From Acanthamoeba sp. SK_2022b (lineage: Eukaryota > Discosea > Longamoebia > Acanthamoebidae): a DNA stretch of 63,321 bases. Of the stretch, positions 33,427-44,700 are shown piece after piece. The notes beneath the pieces are model-generated. The model had not been told where the DNA came from. It saw only the letters and a program-made list of their open reading frames with translations, and did not search any database. The stretch's first letter is position 1. Each line of letters begins with the position of its first letter. The DNA is taken from assembly GCA_027943245.1 (NCBI GenBank), contig JANDJZ010000084.1, positions 1-63,321 on the forward strand, given 5' to 3'. The translations under genes were made by a program, and so were the position numbers.

Positions 33427-35870
33427 TTAGATGTCTGAGTCGTCCTTGTCGTCGTCGGCGGCGTAGAGGTAGAGGTTGTTGTTGGCTGCCACTGCAACGA
33501 TGTCGTCCTGTGGATGCCACGCCACGTGCAGCACCTGTGTTCAAACACCAGGCGAGTGAGACCAGGCCGACGAGAGGGAGGCCAAGCTTGGCGACCATGT
33601 GTGCGCTTGGCGTGTACCTTCTTGTTGAAATCAATGTCATCAGCGTTGAGCTCGATGTCCGACTTCTTGGATGGCCCGCGGCCGAGCTTCATGCGCAAGG
33701 CATTCGTGCGTGGGCTCTGAATGTCGTAGATGTGGAAGTAGTTGTGGTACGACCCCGTCAAGAGATGGCTGTGACACAGGAATGAGGACAGATCAATCAA
33801 CGGTCCGAGAGCGTTACGGGACGAGAGAGAGAGAGAGAGAGAGAGGCGTACTCGCCACTTCCGGATAGGCTGCACTCAAACTTGTCGAAGATGCAGTCGT
33901 TTTCGTACAGGTCGCACAGCTTCGCCTTGAGGAAGTCGTGTATGCGAATGGTCTTGACCGGCCTGTGCAACGAGAATGAACGTGAGTACAGTGAGATAAA
34001 AGTGTCGGAAACACTTGAACAAATGATAAGGTTCAAAAGAACATGTTTTTTCATCGCAGGACCTCCTCCCCAGCATGAGGATGAGTGTGATAAGTGCGGA
34101 CGAATACAAATCATTCTACCATAACTGTAACAAGCAAATGGAATCCAACTCATCCAAGAGCTCTGACTGTATATGGCGACACAAGATGGCGAGAGGACAC
34201 AGAGTAAGTGTGGGGGGGGCTCACCTGTTCTCCATGCGAAGATCCCATTCCTTGAGCGTCAGGTAGTCGCGGGAGAGAATGTACCGACCATCGCGAGAGA
34301 ACTTGATGTCCGAAATGGAGGCGATGATCTCGGAGAAGAAGGACTTGTTGGCGGGATCCTCCTCTTCCTCAAACTCTGTGCGCGTAGAGAAAGATGGGAA
34401 GGTAAGGAAAGAGCTACCTCTCTCCCGCTAGTTTTTCTGCTGTATAAGGCCTGGGTGAAACGGTACTCTTGGCGTGCTGGTCGCACAGGGCCGACTCTCG
34501 GAGATCGCCCAACTTGATAGTACCCTAATCGAGCGGTACGCCGAGGCGTTAGACACCTATCTACCAGCGCACATCGCTGGGATGCGAGGGCGGGCTGATC
34601 CTGAGTCTGTGTACACACCTTAGAGCTGCTGTACATAAGGTAGTTGCAAGACTGGGGATGGAACTCCGCGGCGGTGATGACTTCAGTGAGCTCCTCCATG
34701 TTTGCTGGCTTGATATCGACAATGTCTGGCGCGATGAACATCAACCACAGCCGGGAGTGAGACCGGATGTGGCTTCTCCTACGGCGAATAATACGAAGGG
34801 AGGGTGTGCACGTACTGAAGCTTTGGTCAGACGTTTCAAGGTTCCACAGGTTGATTCTGAGGTCGTCGGCAGAGATATAGGTCTCGCCGTCGGTGTTGAG
34901 AGAGATAGAGTTGATGTGATACGCATGGGCGTTGGCGAAAATCTTCCTCGGCACAGCCGTCTTCTGCGCCTCCTGAACAGTAACAATGCAAAACGGGAGG
35001 TCAGCGAGCGCTCTAAGCTCCTGTCGAGCGGGTGCGGTGCACCGCACCTTTCTGGGAGCCCTCAAGGGGACGGAGAGGCCATTGCGCGACTTGTTGACCT
35101 TGGGTGGGTCGAACACGGTTTTGTTGTACACTTTCCACAGTTTGATCGTCTTGTCTGCAGATGCGAAATGTGAGCGGAGGGGAAATGAGAAAGCCGGAAT
35201 GGAAAGAAAATTGCGGTCAAAATAAAGAATGGGTTGTCTGACACGGACAAAGAAGCGTCAAGTCGGGGGTACCATTGGTAGTGAGAAGGAAATGAGAGTT
35301 GTTGTTAGAGGGGCACCATTTGATTTTGTTGATCTTCTCCTCAATTTCAAGGCTCTAAAGGAAGAGAGAATGAATGGTTAAACATCGAGGCAAGCTTCGG
35401 TGGGGCGAGAAGATTACCTTCAAGTAGTCGAACTCCGGCTCATGACTCTGGAACTCAGCGAAGAATTTGTACTCGCAGGGAGTGTCCTCGCTCTACGCGA
35501 AGGAAGATGACAACAAAAATCCGCAATTTAAAGGTTAAAAATGTATATAACCTGCTCAACAACCGCCCAAGGAACAGGGGTATTGGGATAGAATGGTGGA
35601 ATGTACGTCCCCCCCCCTCCGTAGTCACCACAAGCAAAGAGGACGAAGAAAAGCACAGCGGAAGAGATTGATGAGTCGTACCTCGACCCTCTGGAAGATG
35701 ACTACGCGACCACCGCGGTCTCCGGCAGCCAGGTATTCGCCAGTCGAATCGAATTCGACAGTAGAAACGATGTCCACCTCGGTTACCTCCTCAAAATGGG
35801 GCTCCCCGAAGACCTGGCAGAACTGCCAGTCAAGTTCCCTCCTTGTTGATTTCGAATCGTGTCCCTCCAT
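33427..35870 (-). CDS. PPP2R2: PP2A regulatory subunit B (B55/PR55)
   Basis: The seven-blade WD40 B55 sequence is readable across about nine exons: [176 protein letters not shown] and [13 protein letters not shown]. The ATG at 35870 ([11 protein letters not shown]) is the only start near the conserved block. The stop TAA is at 33427. B55 directs the PP2A catalytic and scaffold subunits to substrates, for example at mitotic exit. A CT-rich stretch lies in the intron at 33820-33845. All family blocks are intact. Confidence 0.95.
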
Positions 35871-36196
35871 TGTTGATCCCTTCTTATCGTAGTGCACGTA
35901 TCAAGCAGCGGCTCGCCTGACAACTGTATAATACAGTGAAGAGTCTTTCTGCACCCAACACAAAAATGAGGAGGTGGCAAGGAAATCGAGATGCGTGCTC
36001 GAGGAGTTCTTTGTATCAATCGATTAATTCGTTGGGCGAGAAGACACAGGCGTTTTTGCTCGCCCCTTGCCTCCCACCAAACGACCAACCGCAATCAAAC
36101 GCCGGTCGATTACGAAACCAATCGGACTTACCACCGCGCCGGTAGAAACTCGGATTTTTCTATGTTCCCTAAGAGGCCAACAGCGCCCCAACATGT
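35871..36196. other. Intergenic between PP2A-B and RRP42
   Basis: About 326 bases, AT-richer, containing the 5' flank of the PP2A gene and the 3' end of RRP42. No gene seen. Confidence 0.5.
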
Positions 36197-37773
36197 TCAC
36201 GCGCCAAAGAAGGCGGAGCTCGTCTTCGGCAGCGCTGTCTTGGCCTCCTCGGCCAGAGCCTTGTCCAGTCCCTCGATGAGCTCTCGGCCCAGCTTTTGAG
36301 AGGTCTGGGCACGGTGTCACACCAAGGACGGCGGAAGCACAACCTAAGCAGGAGACGCTGGATGGTGTAGCGACAACTAAGTAATAGGGCGGTAGAGGTA
36401 CCTGGATCATCTCGTAGAGCGAAGTGGGCTCTACTGCCCCGTGTCCGGTCATTTGCATCGAGCACACGTGCCCTTGGAGTGGCGAAAAGCTGTGGGTGAG
36501 CCTTCGCCGATGGCCAGCAAGCGACCATTACGGATATACCTTTGGGTGAAATGCCAACTATCACTCGTACGCCCATGCACTGTTCCTCCTCCAGTGTAGC
36601 ATCTACCAGGAACCGTGTTCCAATCTGGTTACAACCAAGTAACAAAGACACATGTTAATGCAGGCACACATCAAGCACAGAAGTGCATTGCGACAGAAGG
36701 GAGTGTGTGCTCGGCCGAGCTCCGCAAGACCCATTACTCGGGGCCAGCAGTGAACGATGAGCAATGATTACAATGAGTAATGATTGCGACAAACGCATTC
36801 GATCTTCGTCTACCCTTACCGAGAAGGGCAAAGGCTTGAGCCAATCTCTAAGACCATAGACGGTATGCAGAGAGAGAGAGAGAGAGAGTAGAGACAAGTG
36901 GCGGGGAGGTAGCACCTTAGTGAGAGTCACAGTGACTGGAACGTTAGTTACATCAAGCCGTGTGCAATCCAGTGGGTCGTCCGTCACCTCCACTTCTCCA
37001 TCCTCTAGTGTGATTCGCGGAATCCTATGCAGCAGACGCGTTGGCAACATGAACGAATCACGTGGCGACGAGGGTAGTACATTGTGTTGTGGAGAGCTGC
37101 TCGCGTAGCTATCGAAATGGCATCGTAGGGGTTGCCCTCAAAGTCCATCACCTGCACCGCACGGAAGGGGGAAAGTGAGTGTTCAGTGTCGTTTGTGCCG
37201 CGGGTCCTTCTCATTCACCTGCGAAAGGGGCTGCGTACGAGAGCATCGACGTAGATGGCCCAGACCAGCTTGCCCGGTATGACACAGAGCGACGCCCAGT
37301 CGAAGGCGTTCTTGTAGGAACGCGTCAGAACTCGCGTAATGGATATCGCCAAGTCCTCCGCGCCTGGCGGGTGTGCAGCGGGAAGCTGAGTGGTCTAGAA
37401 GAAAAGGGGTGTGAGAATGAGCACGTACCTCGTGATTGGAATTCAGGGCTTGCAGAAGGTGAACACTCCACAGCAAATGTTATGGTTCCTGCAAAAGAGG
37501 CTTCAGCAAGCGGCACACGAATCGAACTCGGGATGTAATCAGGGCAGCACCTTCGTTTGGTCGATCAGGTTCGGGTTCGGCTAGATCAACCCTCACGCCC
37601 ACCATCACATCCGTGTTATCCAATTTAAGGCGGGCGGAACCATTTGCGGTCGCGACAATGCCGGTTTCGACAGTGAAATGTCGGAAATCGAGGCGCGAGC
37701 GGCCGTCATTTCGCACATTAAGCTCTACTCCCTCAATCAAAAATTGTCGCTCCGCTGACGAAAGGCCAAACAT
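36197..37773 (-). CDS. EXOSC7: Exosome subunit RRP42 (EXOSC7)
   Basis: Start at 37773: MFGLSSAERQFLIEGVELNV, followed by RNDGRSRLDFRHFTVETGIV, TANGSARLKLDNTDVMVGVR and EPDRPNEG, the RNase PH fold of RRP42. Later exons carry ITFAVECSPSASPEF, VMDFEGNPYDAISIATRAAL, RIPRITLEDGEVEVTDDPLD, VTVTLTK and GTRFLVDATLEEEQCMGVRV. The last exon ends AEEAKTALPKTSSAFFGA at 36197. RRP42 is one of the six ring subunits of the RNA exosome. Eukaryotic copies are structural rather than catalytic, and I see no reason to think otherwise here. The length, about 290 residues, is normal. It shares a short divergent promoter region with the DASH cryptochrome. Confidence 0.93.
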
Positions 37774-38050
37774 GTTGTGCCCTCTCTGTAGATGTCTTGT
37801 CGGGGAATGATGTTTGTCCTGGCCCGTGGACAGGAAAAAGAGAGGAAATAAAGTTTTGCTCGCTTTTGGCGGGAAATAAGGCCCGATCACGCCAACGCAG
37901 GACACACTGCAAAACGAAACGAAGAGGAATCAATAAAAACGTTTTGATTGCTAAGAAGGGAATGGTACAAAGAGAAATGCTGTCTCGCTCCGATAAGTAT
38001 GCAACCTACCTACATAACACAACCAAAGCCATAGACAGTTTCAGAAACAA
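37774..38050. promoter_or_regulatory. Likely bidirectional promoter region, RRP42 / cryptochrome
   Basis: 277 bases separate the divergent ATGs of RRP42 and the DASH cryptochrome. No coding potential. No TATA-like box could be assigned with confidence. A bidirectional promoter is inferred from position. Confidence 0.45.
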
Positions 38051-40582
38051 ATGAAGCAAGCAAAAACAACTATAATCTACCTCCTACGCAACGACCTGCG
38101 ACTGCACGATAACGAAGTTCTGCTTCGTGCAACGCAAGCTGCAGATCAGGTTGTTCCCTTGTACTGCTTTGACCCTCGCCATTTTAGCACAACCTACTAC
38201 TTCAACTTCCCGAAGACTGGTCCGCATCGTGCACGGTATGCTTTTCGCTTTCCTGCAACATTTGGTTGGCCAGAGACCAACGCACCTCTTATCTTCTGTA
38301 TGTTGCAGCTTTCTACTGGAGACCTTGGCAGACTTGAGGGACTCCCTCAGAGCCAAGGGCAGCGATCTCGTCGTTCGGCACGGCAAGCCTGAAGACGTTG
38401 TTCCTGACCTTGTCCGATCTTTGCCAAACGTGACAGCCGTCTACATGCAGAGTGAAGTACGGCCAGAAGACCTACTTGCTCCGCTTTTAAAAGTCTCACG
38501 GTTTTACACAATGTCGTCTCCGTTCTAGGTGTGCAGTGAAGAGGTAGATGTGGAAAAGAGGTTGAAGAAGCAATGCATGGTCCCTGTCCATCTGTTCTGG
38601 GGATCCACACTCTACCACATTGACCACGGTACTACAGCACTTTGCACACTTTGCACTGACCGCCCGATTGTTTACTTGCACATTTCATTGGGTGTGCAGT
38701 GCTGCAGGTCTTTGGTAGCATGAAGCACGTTCCCGACGTGTACACACAGTTCCGCAAGCACATGGAAGATGTACCCCTTTCGTTCCTTCTTTTCTTGGTA
38801 GCCAAAGCTTGAGGCTGGGAGGACGCTAATACTTGTCCATTTCAACGTGACCAAAGGAAGGAGTCATTCGCCCACTATTCTCCGCGCCTGCCGCCCTCAA
38901 GCCAGTGCCTCGGGAGATCCCTGACAGAGGGGATCTACCTACAATGGGCGACCTGCTCAAGGACTTCACAGAAGAGAATTTGCAGTACGTCCTTTTTAGC
39001 ATGGATTGTCATCTTCTCTGAGCTCACTTTTTTTCCAGATCTTTGTATGACGATCGATCTGCGTTCCCCTTTAAAGGCGGCGAGACTCAGGCCATCAAGC
39101 GACTCAAGCACTACTTCTGGGACACAGACCACCTCCAGCACTATTTCGAGACCAGGAACGGTCTTGTGGGTGCGTATTCATGCGCTCAACCAAGATGCGC
39201 TGTGACTGCTAACCTTCATGCCTCACCAGGGGCCGACTACTCTTCCAAGTTTTCACCTTGGCTGGCTCTCGGCTGTATCTCTCCCTGCTTCATCAATGCG
39301 GAACGGTATGCCGCTCGCGCTTCTGCAGAAGCGGCTTTAAGTCGTTTCTCTTATCGTTTTCACCACACCCATCACCCTTTGAAAAGGCTGCGCTACGAGA
39401 AGGAGAGAGCATCGAACAAGTCGACATATTGGCTCTTCTTCGAGCTTCTATGGAGGGACTACTTCAAGTTCGTGGGTCTCAAGTACGGCAACTCCATCTT
39501 CCATCTCGAGGGAATCAGTGCCAAGGTATAAATCGCACTCAACTTTCGCGCTATTTGCGTTGGTTGGCCTGCCAAGTAGCCTTTCTGAACGTTCGGCCAT
39601 GCAGCTGCAGCAAAAGGCGAGCGACGGCTACAGCGGAAAGCAATGGAAACATGACGAGCTTCTCTTCAAAGCCTGGTCCGAGGGACGAACCGGTATCCCC
39701 TGGGTAGACGCCAACATGCGAGAGCTGAGAGCCACGGGGTATACACCCAGTCCTACCAACTGACTGCCTCATGCACACGCTAATGGGGTTGTTGCTGCGC
39801 AGCTTCATGTCCAACAGAGGCCGACAAAACGTTGCCAGCTTCCTCGCGAAGGACCTCAAGCTAGATTGGCGCATGGGTGCAGAGTGGTTCGAGCACCTGC
39901 TCTTGGACCACGATCCGACCTCCAACTACTGTACGTACGATCTATCAAGGCGAATTCACCTGCTGCCTGGACAAGTTTCACAATGTCCACACGCTCTAGG
40001 TAACTGGCAATACGCTTCTGGCGTGGGCAACGACCCGAGAGAAAACAGACACTTCAATATGTTGAAGCAAGCCAAGGACTACGACCCGAATGGCGAGTTT
40101 GTGTGCGTATCCTTCCACAACTGGCCACGTATGCAGTCCACCAGCGACTGACGCTATTTCTTCTGATGTTGTAGCAAGCGTTGGTGTCCTGAGGTTGCCC
40201 ACATTTCTCCGCAGAAGGTCCACTCGCCCTGGACCCTCAGCGAAGGGGAACAGCACCACTATAAGGTACGCTGCTGCGACATCTGTTCTGCCTAGGCGTC
40301 GAGTGTTAAAGCCAAAGTGTTTACATAAAATAATAGTGCGTCGTTGGCAATGACTACCCGATGCCGATCTACGTTGATCCCTACTGGGCGCACCATCAAG
40401 GCCGACCGGCACACAACACCCAACCGGCCACGCGGCACACCGTGGGCCAGAAGCGAAAGGGCGGGGCCGCGGCTGGCCAGCGGGGCAAGCCGCGAAACGG
40501 GAGGGTGGATCCGAAGAATGGAGGCAAGCAGGCCACGCTGCAGGGCTGGGTCTCCCATCCCTCGCCCGCGCCCAACCACTAA
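38051..40582 (+). CDS. DASH-type cryptochrome/photolyase
   Basis: Thirteen exons (38051-38235, 38309-38456, 38529-38628, 38700-38770, 38857-38984, 39039-39169, 39230-39305, 39387-39525, 39605-39738, 39803-39930, 40000-40102, 40175-40265, 40337-40582), 559 residues. The photolyase alpha/beta domain starts [20 protein letters not shown]. The FAD domain has [54 protein letters not shown] and [17 protein letters not shown], the last two diagnostic of CRY-DASH. Then [17 protein letters not shown] and [16 protein letters not shown]. Such proteins repair cyclobutane dimers in single-stranded DNA and may be light sensors, with FAD and MTHF. The C-tail is Gly/Lys/Arg-rich, like the RGG-type tails of other DASH proteins, and ends TLQGWVSHP. 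The key FAD-domain residues seen are intact. Confidence 0.95.
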
Positions 40583-40748
40583 CCAACCACGCCTGATCGT
40601 ACTGCCATTTTTCCTGGTTTGGGAGGCGGCCTTCACATAAATTGGCGCGATTCATTCTGTTTCTTTTGTGCGGCCGACGAGAGGAAGCCACAGCACACGC
40701 AAGGAACGTGCTGTTTGGCAGGGTAGTAGCCAATTTGTGGTGGGCAAA

Positions 40749-41796
40749 ATGAACAATTACACTATAATCACCTTTCTCAAGGAGAACCGTGGGCAAGAAC
40801 TGCCACTGGAGGATGTTGAGAAGGGAACGGGAATCAAGATTTCCTCCTCGCCTCAGCTGATTGAGAATATCAAGGAGAATCCCTCGATTAATTATCGTGA
40901 AGAGGTGAGCTCAGGTAACTGGCATGACTATGCATCCTTTTCACCACAAATTACTTGCCATGTGTGGAGCAACACTCATCATTTGCATATGTACACGAAC
41001 CCTCCTTGATGGAGCAGGCAAGAAGGTCGTTCTGCTGAGCTGGCGCTCCAAATACCCCATTACATCCAAGGCGACCTTGCTGACCTACTTGCGCGAGCAC
41101 AAGCTGCTTGAGATTGACGCCGAAGTCAAGCTCTGCTACAAGGATCTCATGTCTGACCTCGAGGTACTCTCATCACTCACGTCCTGTCCCATGCACGCTG
41201 GGCAGCGCAGCCGACGGAATGTTACAACTCATTGGTATGTGTAGCAAATGAACAGGGACAAGCAGGTGTTTGTAATCTTCTTGGGCAAGAACAAACCCAT
41301 CTACTTCATCAACGAGGCACCGCAGTACAAGCCCGTGGACGAGCAGATCATGCGGCTGTGGGAAAAGACCTTCACAGAGGGCACCTCCGTACGGCCCTCC
41401 CCTCCCGCAGCAGCTTGAATCGTTGACCTTACTCCTGTTGCCGTGGCGCTGTGCAGGACATGGTGGGCATTCGGCAGCAGCTGCAGCACAAATACCGGGT
41501 ACCGCTGGCGCAGCTGCCCTTTGACGAGGACTACTTCTTCTTGCAGCAGATGAAGGAGAGGAAGGCGAAGGACGAGAAGCTCAAGGCCCTGAAGCGGAAG
41601 GGGAAGGGTCGCACTGTCGGGCCCAACGTGAAGAAGAAGGTCAACGAGACGCTGTCGGACATGAACTTCTCGCTCACCATTGCCGGCGCCACCGACGGAG
41701 CCGACGTATTCACGCTCAAGAACGAGCAAGACGAGGTGATCGAACTCACGGCCGAAGATGAAAAGGGCAACGCGATGGAGATGCCCAAAGTACCAG
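40749..41796 (+). other. TFIIE-beta portion of the fusion
   Basis: Residues 1-265. Winged-helix 1: YTIITFLKENRGQELPLEDV through IENIKENPSINYREE. Winged-helix 2: WRSKYPITSKATLLTYLREH, then LLEIDAEVKLCYKDLMSDLE and QVFVIFLGKNKPIYFINEAP. Next comes YKPVDEQIMRLWEKTFTEGT, equivalent to the FSVDEEFQKLWRSVTVD block after the second winged helix in human GTF2E2. It ends with a Lys-rich stretch (KRKGKGRTVGPNVKKK), as in other TFIIE-beta proteins, and then an acidic segment. The Ser-rich N-terminal extension of animal TFIIE-beta is absent. Confidence 0.85.
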
Positions 41797-44700
41797 GTCA
41801 TACCCCTTCGCACTTTTGCGTTCTGGCTTTCGCCTGCTTTCGTCTTTATATTTATATTTATATTTATTTTTTCCACGCCGTCTGCAGACGATATCTGCGA
41901 TTTTGTGCAGAAGACAATCCGGGCGTTTTGCGATGACGAGTCGATTGTCGCGTTTGAGGCCCTCCTCCGCGAAGTCTCGCAGGAGGCCAATGTCGTGTAC
42001 GTTCCTTGTTATTGAGGCTGGGTTCCTATGATGCGACTCACGGTGTGTGCTGGGCCACCACAGGAGCATCAATGAGCGAAAGGAAACACTTCTCGCAGAC
42101 AAGCTGCATCTTTCCCCCCGCATTCTGCGCACGATCCTCGGTAGGCTGCGGACGCAGTGCTTCGCACGCGAACGCATCTTTACCCTCCCATCTACCGAAA
42201 GGTTTCTGCGCTTCCCCCTCCTCTCATGCCGTAGTCGTACGTCACGCCCTTACCTTCTCCACCCATGTGCGTTGGCGAGCAGCACTCGGGCGACGAAGCA
42301 GTATTCGTGCTGGCTCATTACATTCAACGACCTGTTCGATGTCACCAACTACCGCATCCTGAAGGCACGCACATTTTCCTACCCCAACCATGTCGCTAGT
42401 CGTTTGCCGTTTCGTGCCTTACCGCGGCTCCTTTGTCGACTGCACACTGCAGATGCTGGATATTATCGACAGTAGTTCAAAGGACGACAGCAACTACCTC
42501 TATTTCTGTTCCAACAAGGCCTGTGGTATGAAGTATGTAGTAACGCCAACTTGTCTACTGCACTCTCCATCGAAAACTTACCTGAACTGACTTTGGCATT
42601 AGATACGGCATTGAGGACGTGGGTTCGCTGTTCGGCCAGCAGAGCTGTCTTGGCTGCCAGTCTGAGGTTTCCCCCGTTTCCGTAGCACCGTCGCGCAACC
42701 TCCGATGCTCACCTTACCTTGTGCTACGGTCCGTGGTCGCGCAGCTGATCAACGCCGAGACCAACAAGAAGCAGGACGAGTGGTCGGGCGTGCGACCCGT
42801 GCTTGAAGAGCTCAGAGATCAGATTCGTGCCATTCTTTTGCGGTCTGGTAAGTCTCCATGTTCTGCCCGCCTGCTCCGCTTGTCAACAGGCCAAAGTCGG
42901 GTGGGCACTGCTCTCTGGTTTGCTGACATTTTGCAGGCTCAACGATGGGCAACACGCCTGAGCTCGCGAGCTCTTCGGCCGCATCTAGACGGCTTCCCTC
43001 ATCCAGGCAAAGGAAACGAGGAGGTACTATCCTTGTATTAGTTGACCGTGTGTCTCATTTTCGTCAATTGACGCTTTCTCCTTCCTCAGGCGGACCTGCC
43101 ACACCAAGGACGCCTGCTTCATCCACCTCTTCGTCGACGTCCACCACAGTGAAAGTGGAGAACGGCCAGGGGAAAAGTACGTGCATGATTGCGCTCGTAT
43201 GCTCAAATCACCTCTGACGTGGGTGGTGCCTTTTGTTGTGCAGGCTCGGCCCCGGTTGGTCCTTCGATGGATCTTGTGCGCAAGGGCGAAGAGAAGCTGG
43301 CCTTTGACCACCCGACACCCATTCAAATCGCGAGGTACACGCGCCCCCGCCTTGCCACTGCCAGCGCTCAAACCATAATGCCCTCTTTTCCATTCATTTG
43401 TTGGTGATTGAACGTCGGTACCTCTTCTATCGCTAGGGATGGCCGCATCTGGCTGCCCGTGGTCTACAAAACGTGGGTCAAGAAGGACCCCGCGACTGCT
43501 CGAGCACGCGAGGCCAAGAAGGAAGCCGTGTTGGCTGCCCTCCTTGGAGGCGATGATGAGGGCAGTAAGAAGAAGCGGAAGTCATCGACCGAGAAGAAGG
43601 AGAAGGATTCGAAACGACTCAAGACCGAGGACGGCATGGACCTTGTACAGGTGAAGCAGGAGCGGGACGAGGAGGCCGAGGCGGAGCTGCCGACACAGCT
43701 CAAGGTGCTCATCAAAGGGGAAGTCAAATCCGAGCCCGGCGTCAAGCTGGAATCCATCATCAAGGAGGAGAGCGCCGATATTGAACAGAAGTTGAAGATG
43801 GAACGAACCATGTCCGCGGTATGACGCACGCTACGGACCGCACAGGCGTGCTGGTGCTCACTCTTCATGCATGTGTCGCTCACCAACAGGACGAGATCCG
43901 CATCGATACGGAGATGAAGCACCGAGAGAGGCGCGAGGTGGGCTGGGACTGGAGCTATTCCACCAAGAAGGCACACAACTTCTTGTGCCACGTTTCCGAG
44001 CTACGCAAGTACTACTCACAGGTACGCGCATTCATACGCCAGCACGTCTTCTTCTCTCAACACTCAAGGCTCCATTGGCCTCCTTGTGTGTTTTGCGTTT
44101 CTTGACACGAAACGAAACGAAACGAACGACCAGGTTCTCGAGTATGAGATCACCAACCAGTCTCTCTACCTGGCCTGGAAGCACCTGGGCATTACGCCTA
44201 TCGAAGTTGCTCGGTACCTCCCTCCCTCCAGTTGCAGATCGCGTGGACTCAGCTTCAGACGCGAGCGTCCTGGCTCATTTTTGATGTACTCTACTTGCAG
44301 GCGCCTGGCTTTCATGGCCGGGCTCAAGGATACGAAGGAGCTGCCCAGGAGCATCTTGCAGACCGTAGCCGCTTGCTCCCCAGGTGCGTCCTGAGCCCAC
44401 TCCCACGTTCTTGTTTACCATGGCCGTATATGCTTATCGCAATGACGGCATGCATGCGTATGCGCGTACATCACAGGTCCCGACGGCAGCATGAAGAACT
44501 ACTATACCGTGAGACTGGTGCTCAAGGATGGCGAGTATTTCGTGGAAAGCTATTCGCCGTCAATCCTCAACATCATCCAGCAGCGCGTGCTCGGGCATGT
44601 GGAGATGAGCTCCTTCGGCACCGTCGATGAAGAAACGGTCTGCCTCCGGTGTGCTTAACGTGTTGCACTACGCCACCGCTGACAGGCCACTCCAACTCTT

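Noticed and set aside
41758..42015. Separate TFIIE-alpha start at ATG 41758, reading through the intron
   Set aside because: It would begin inside the TFIIE-beta exon in another frame and include a hydrophobic stretch (FVFIFIFIFIF) that is plainly the T-rich end of an intron. Splicing 41796 to 41888 explains the data better.
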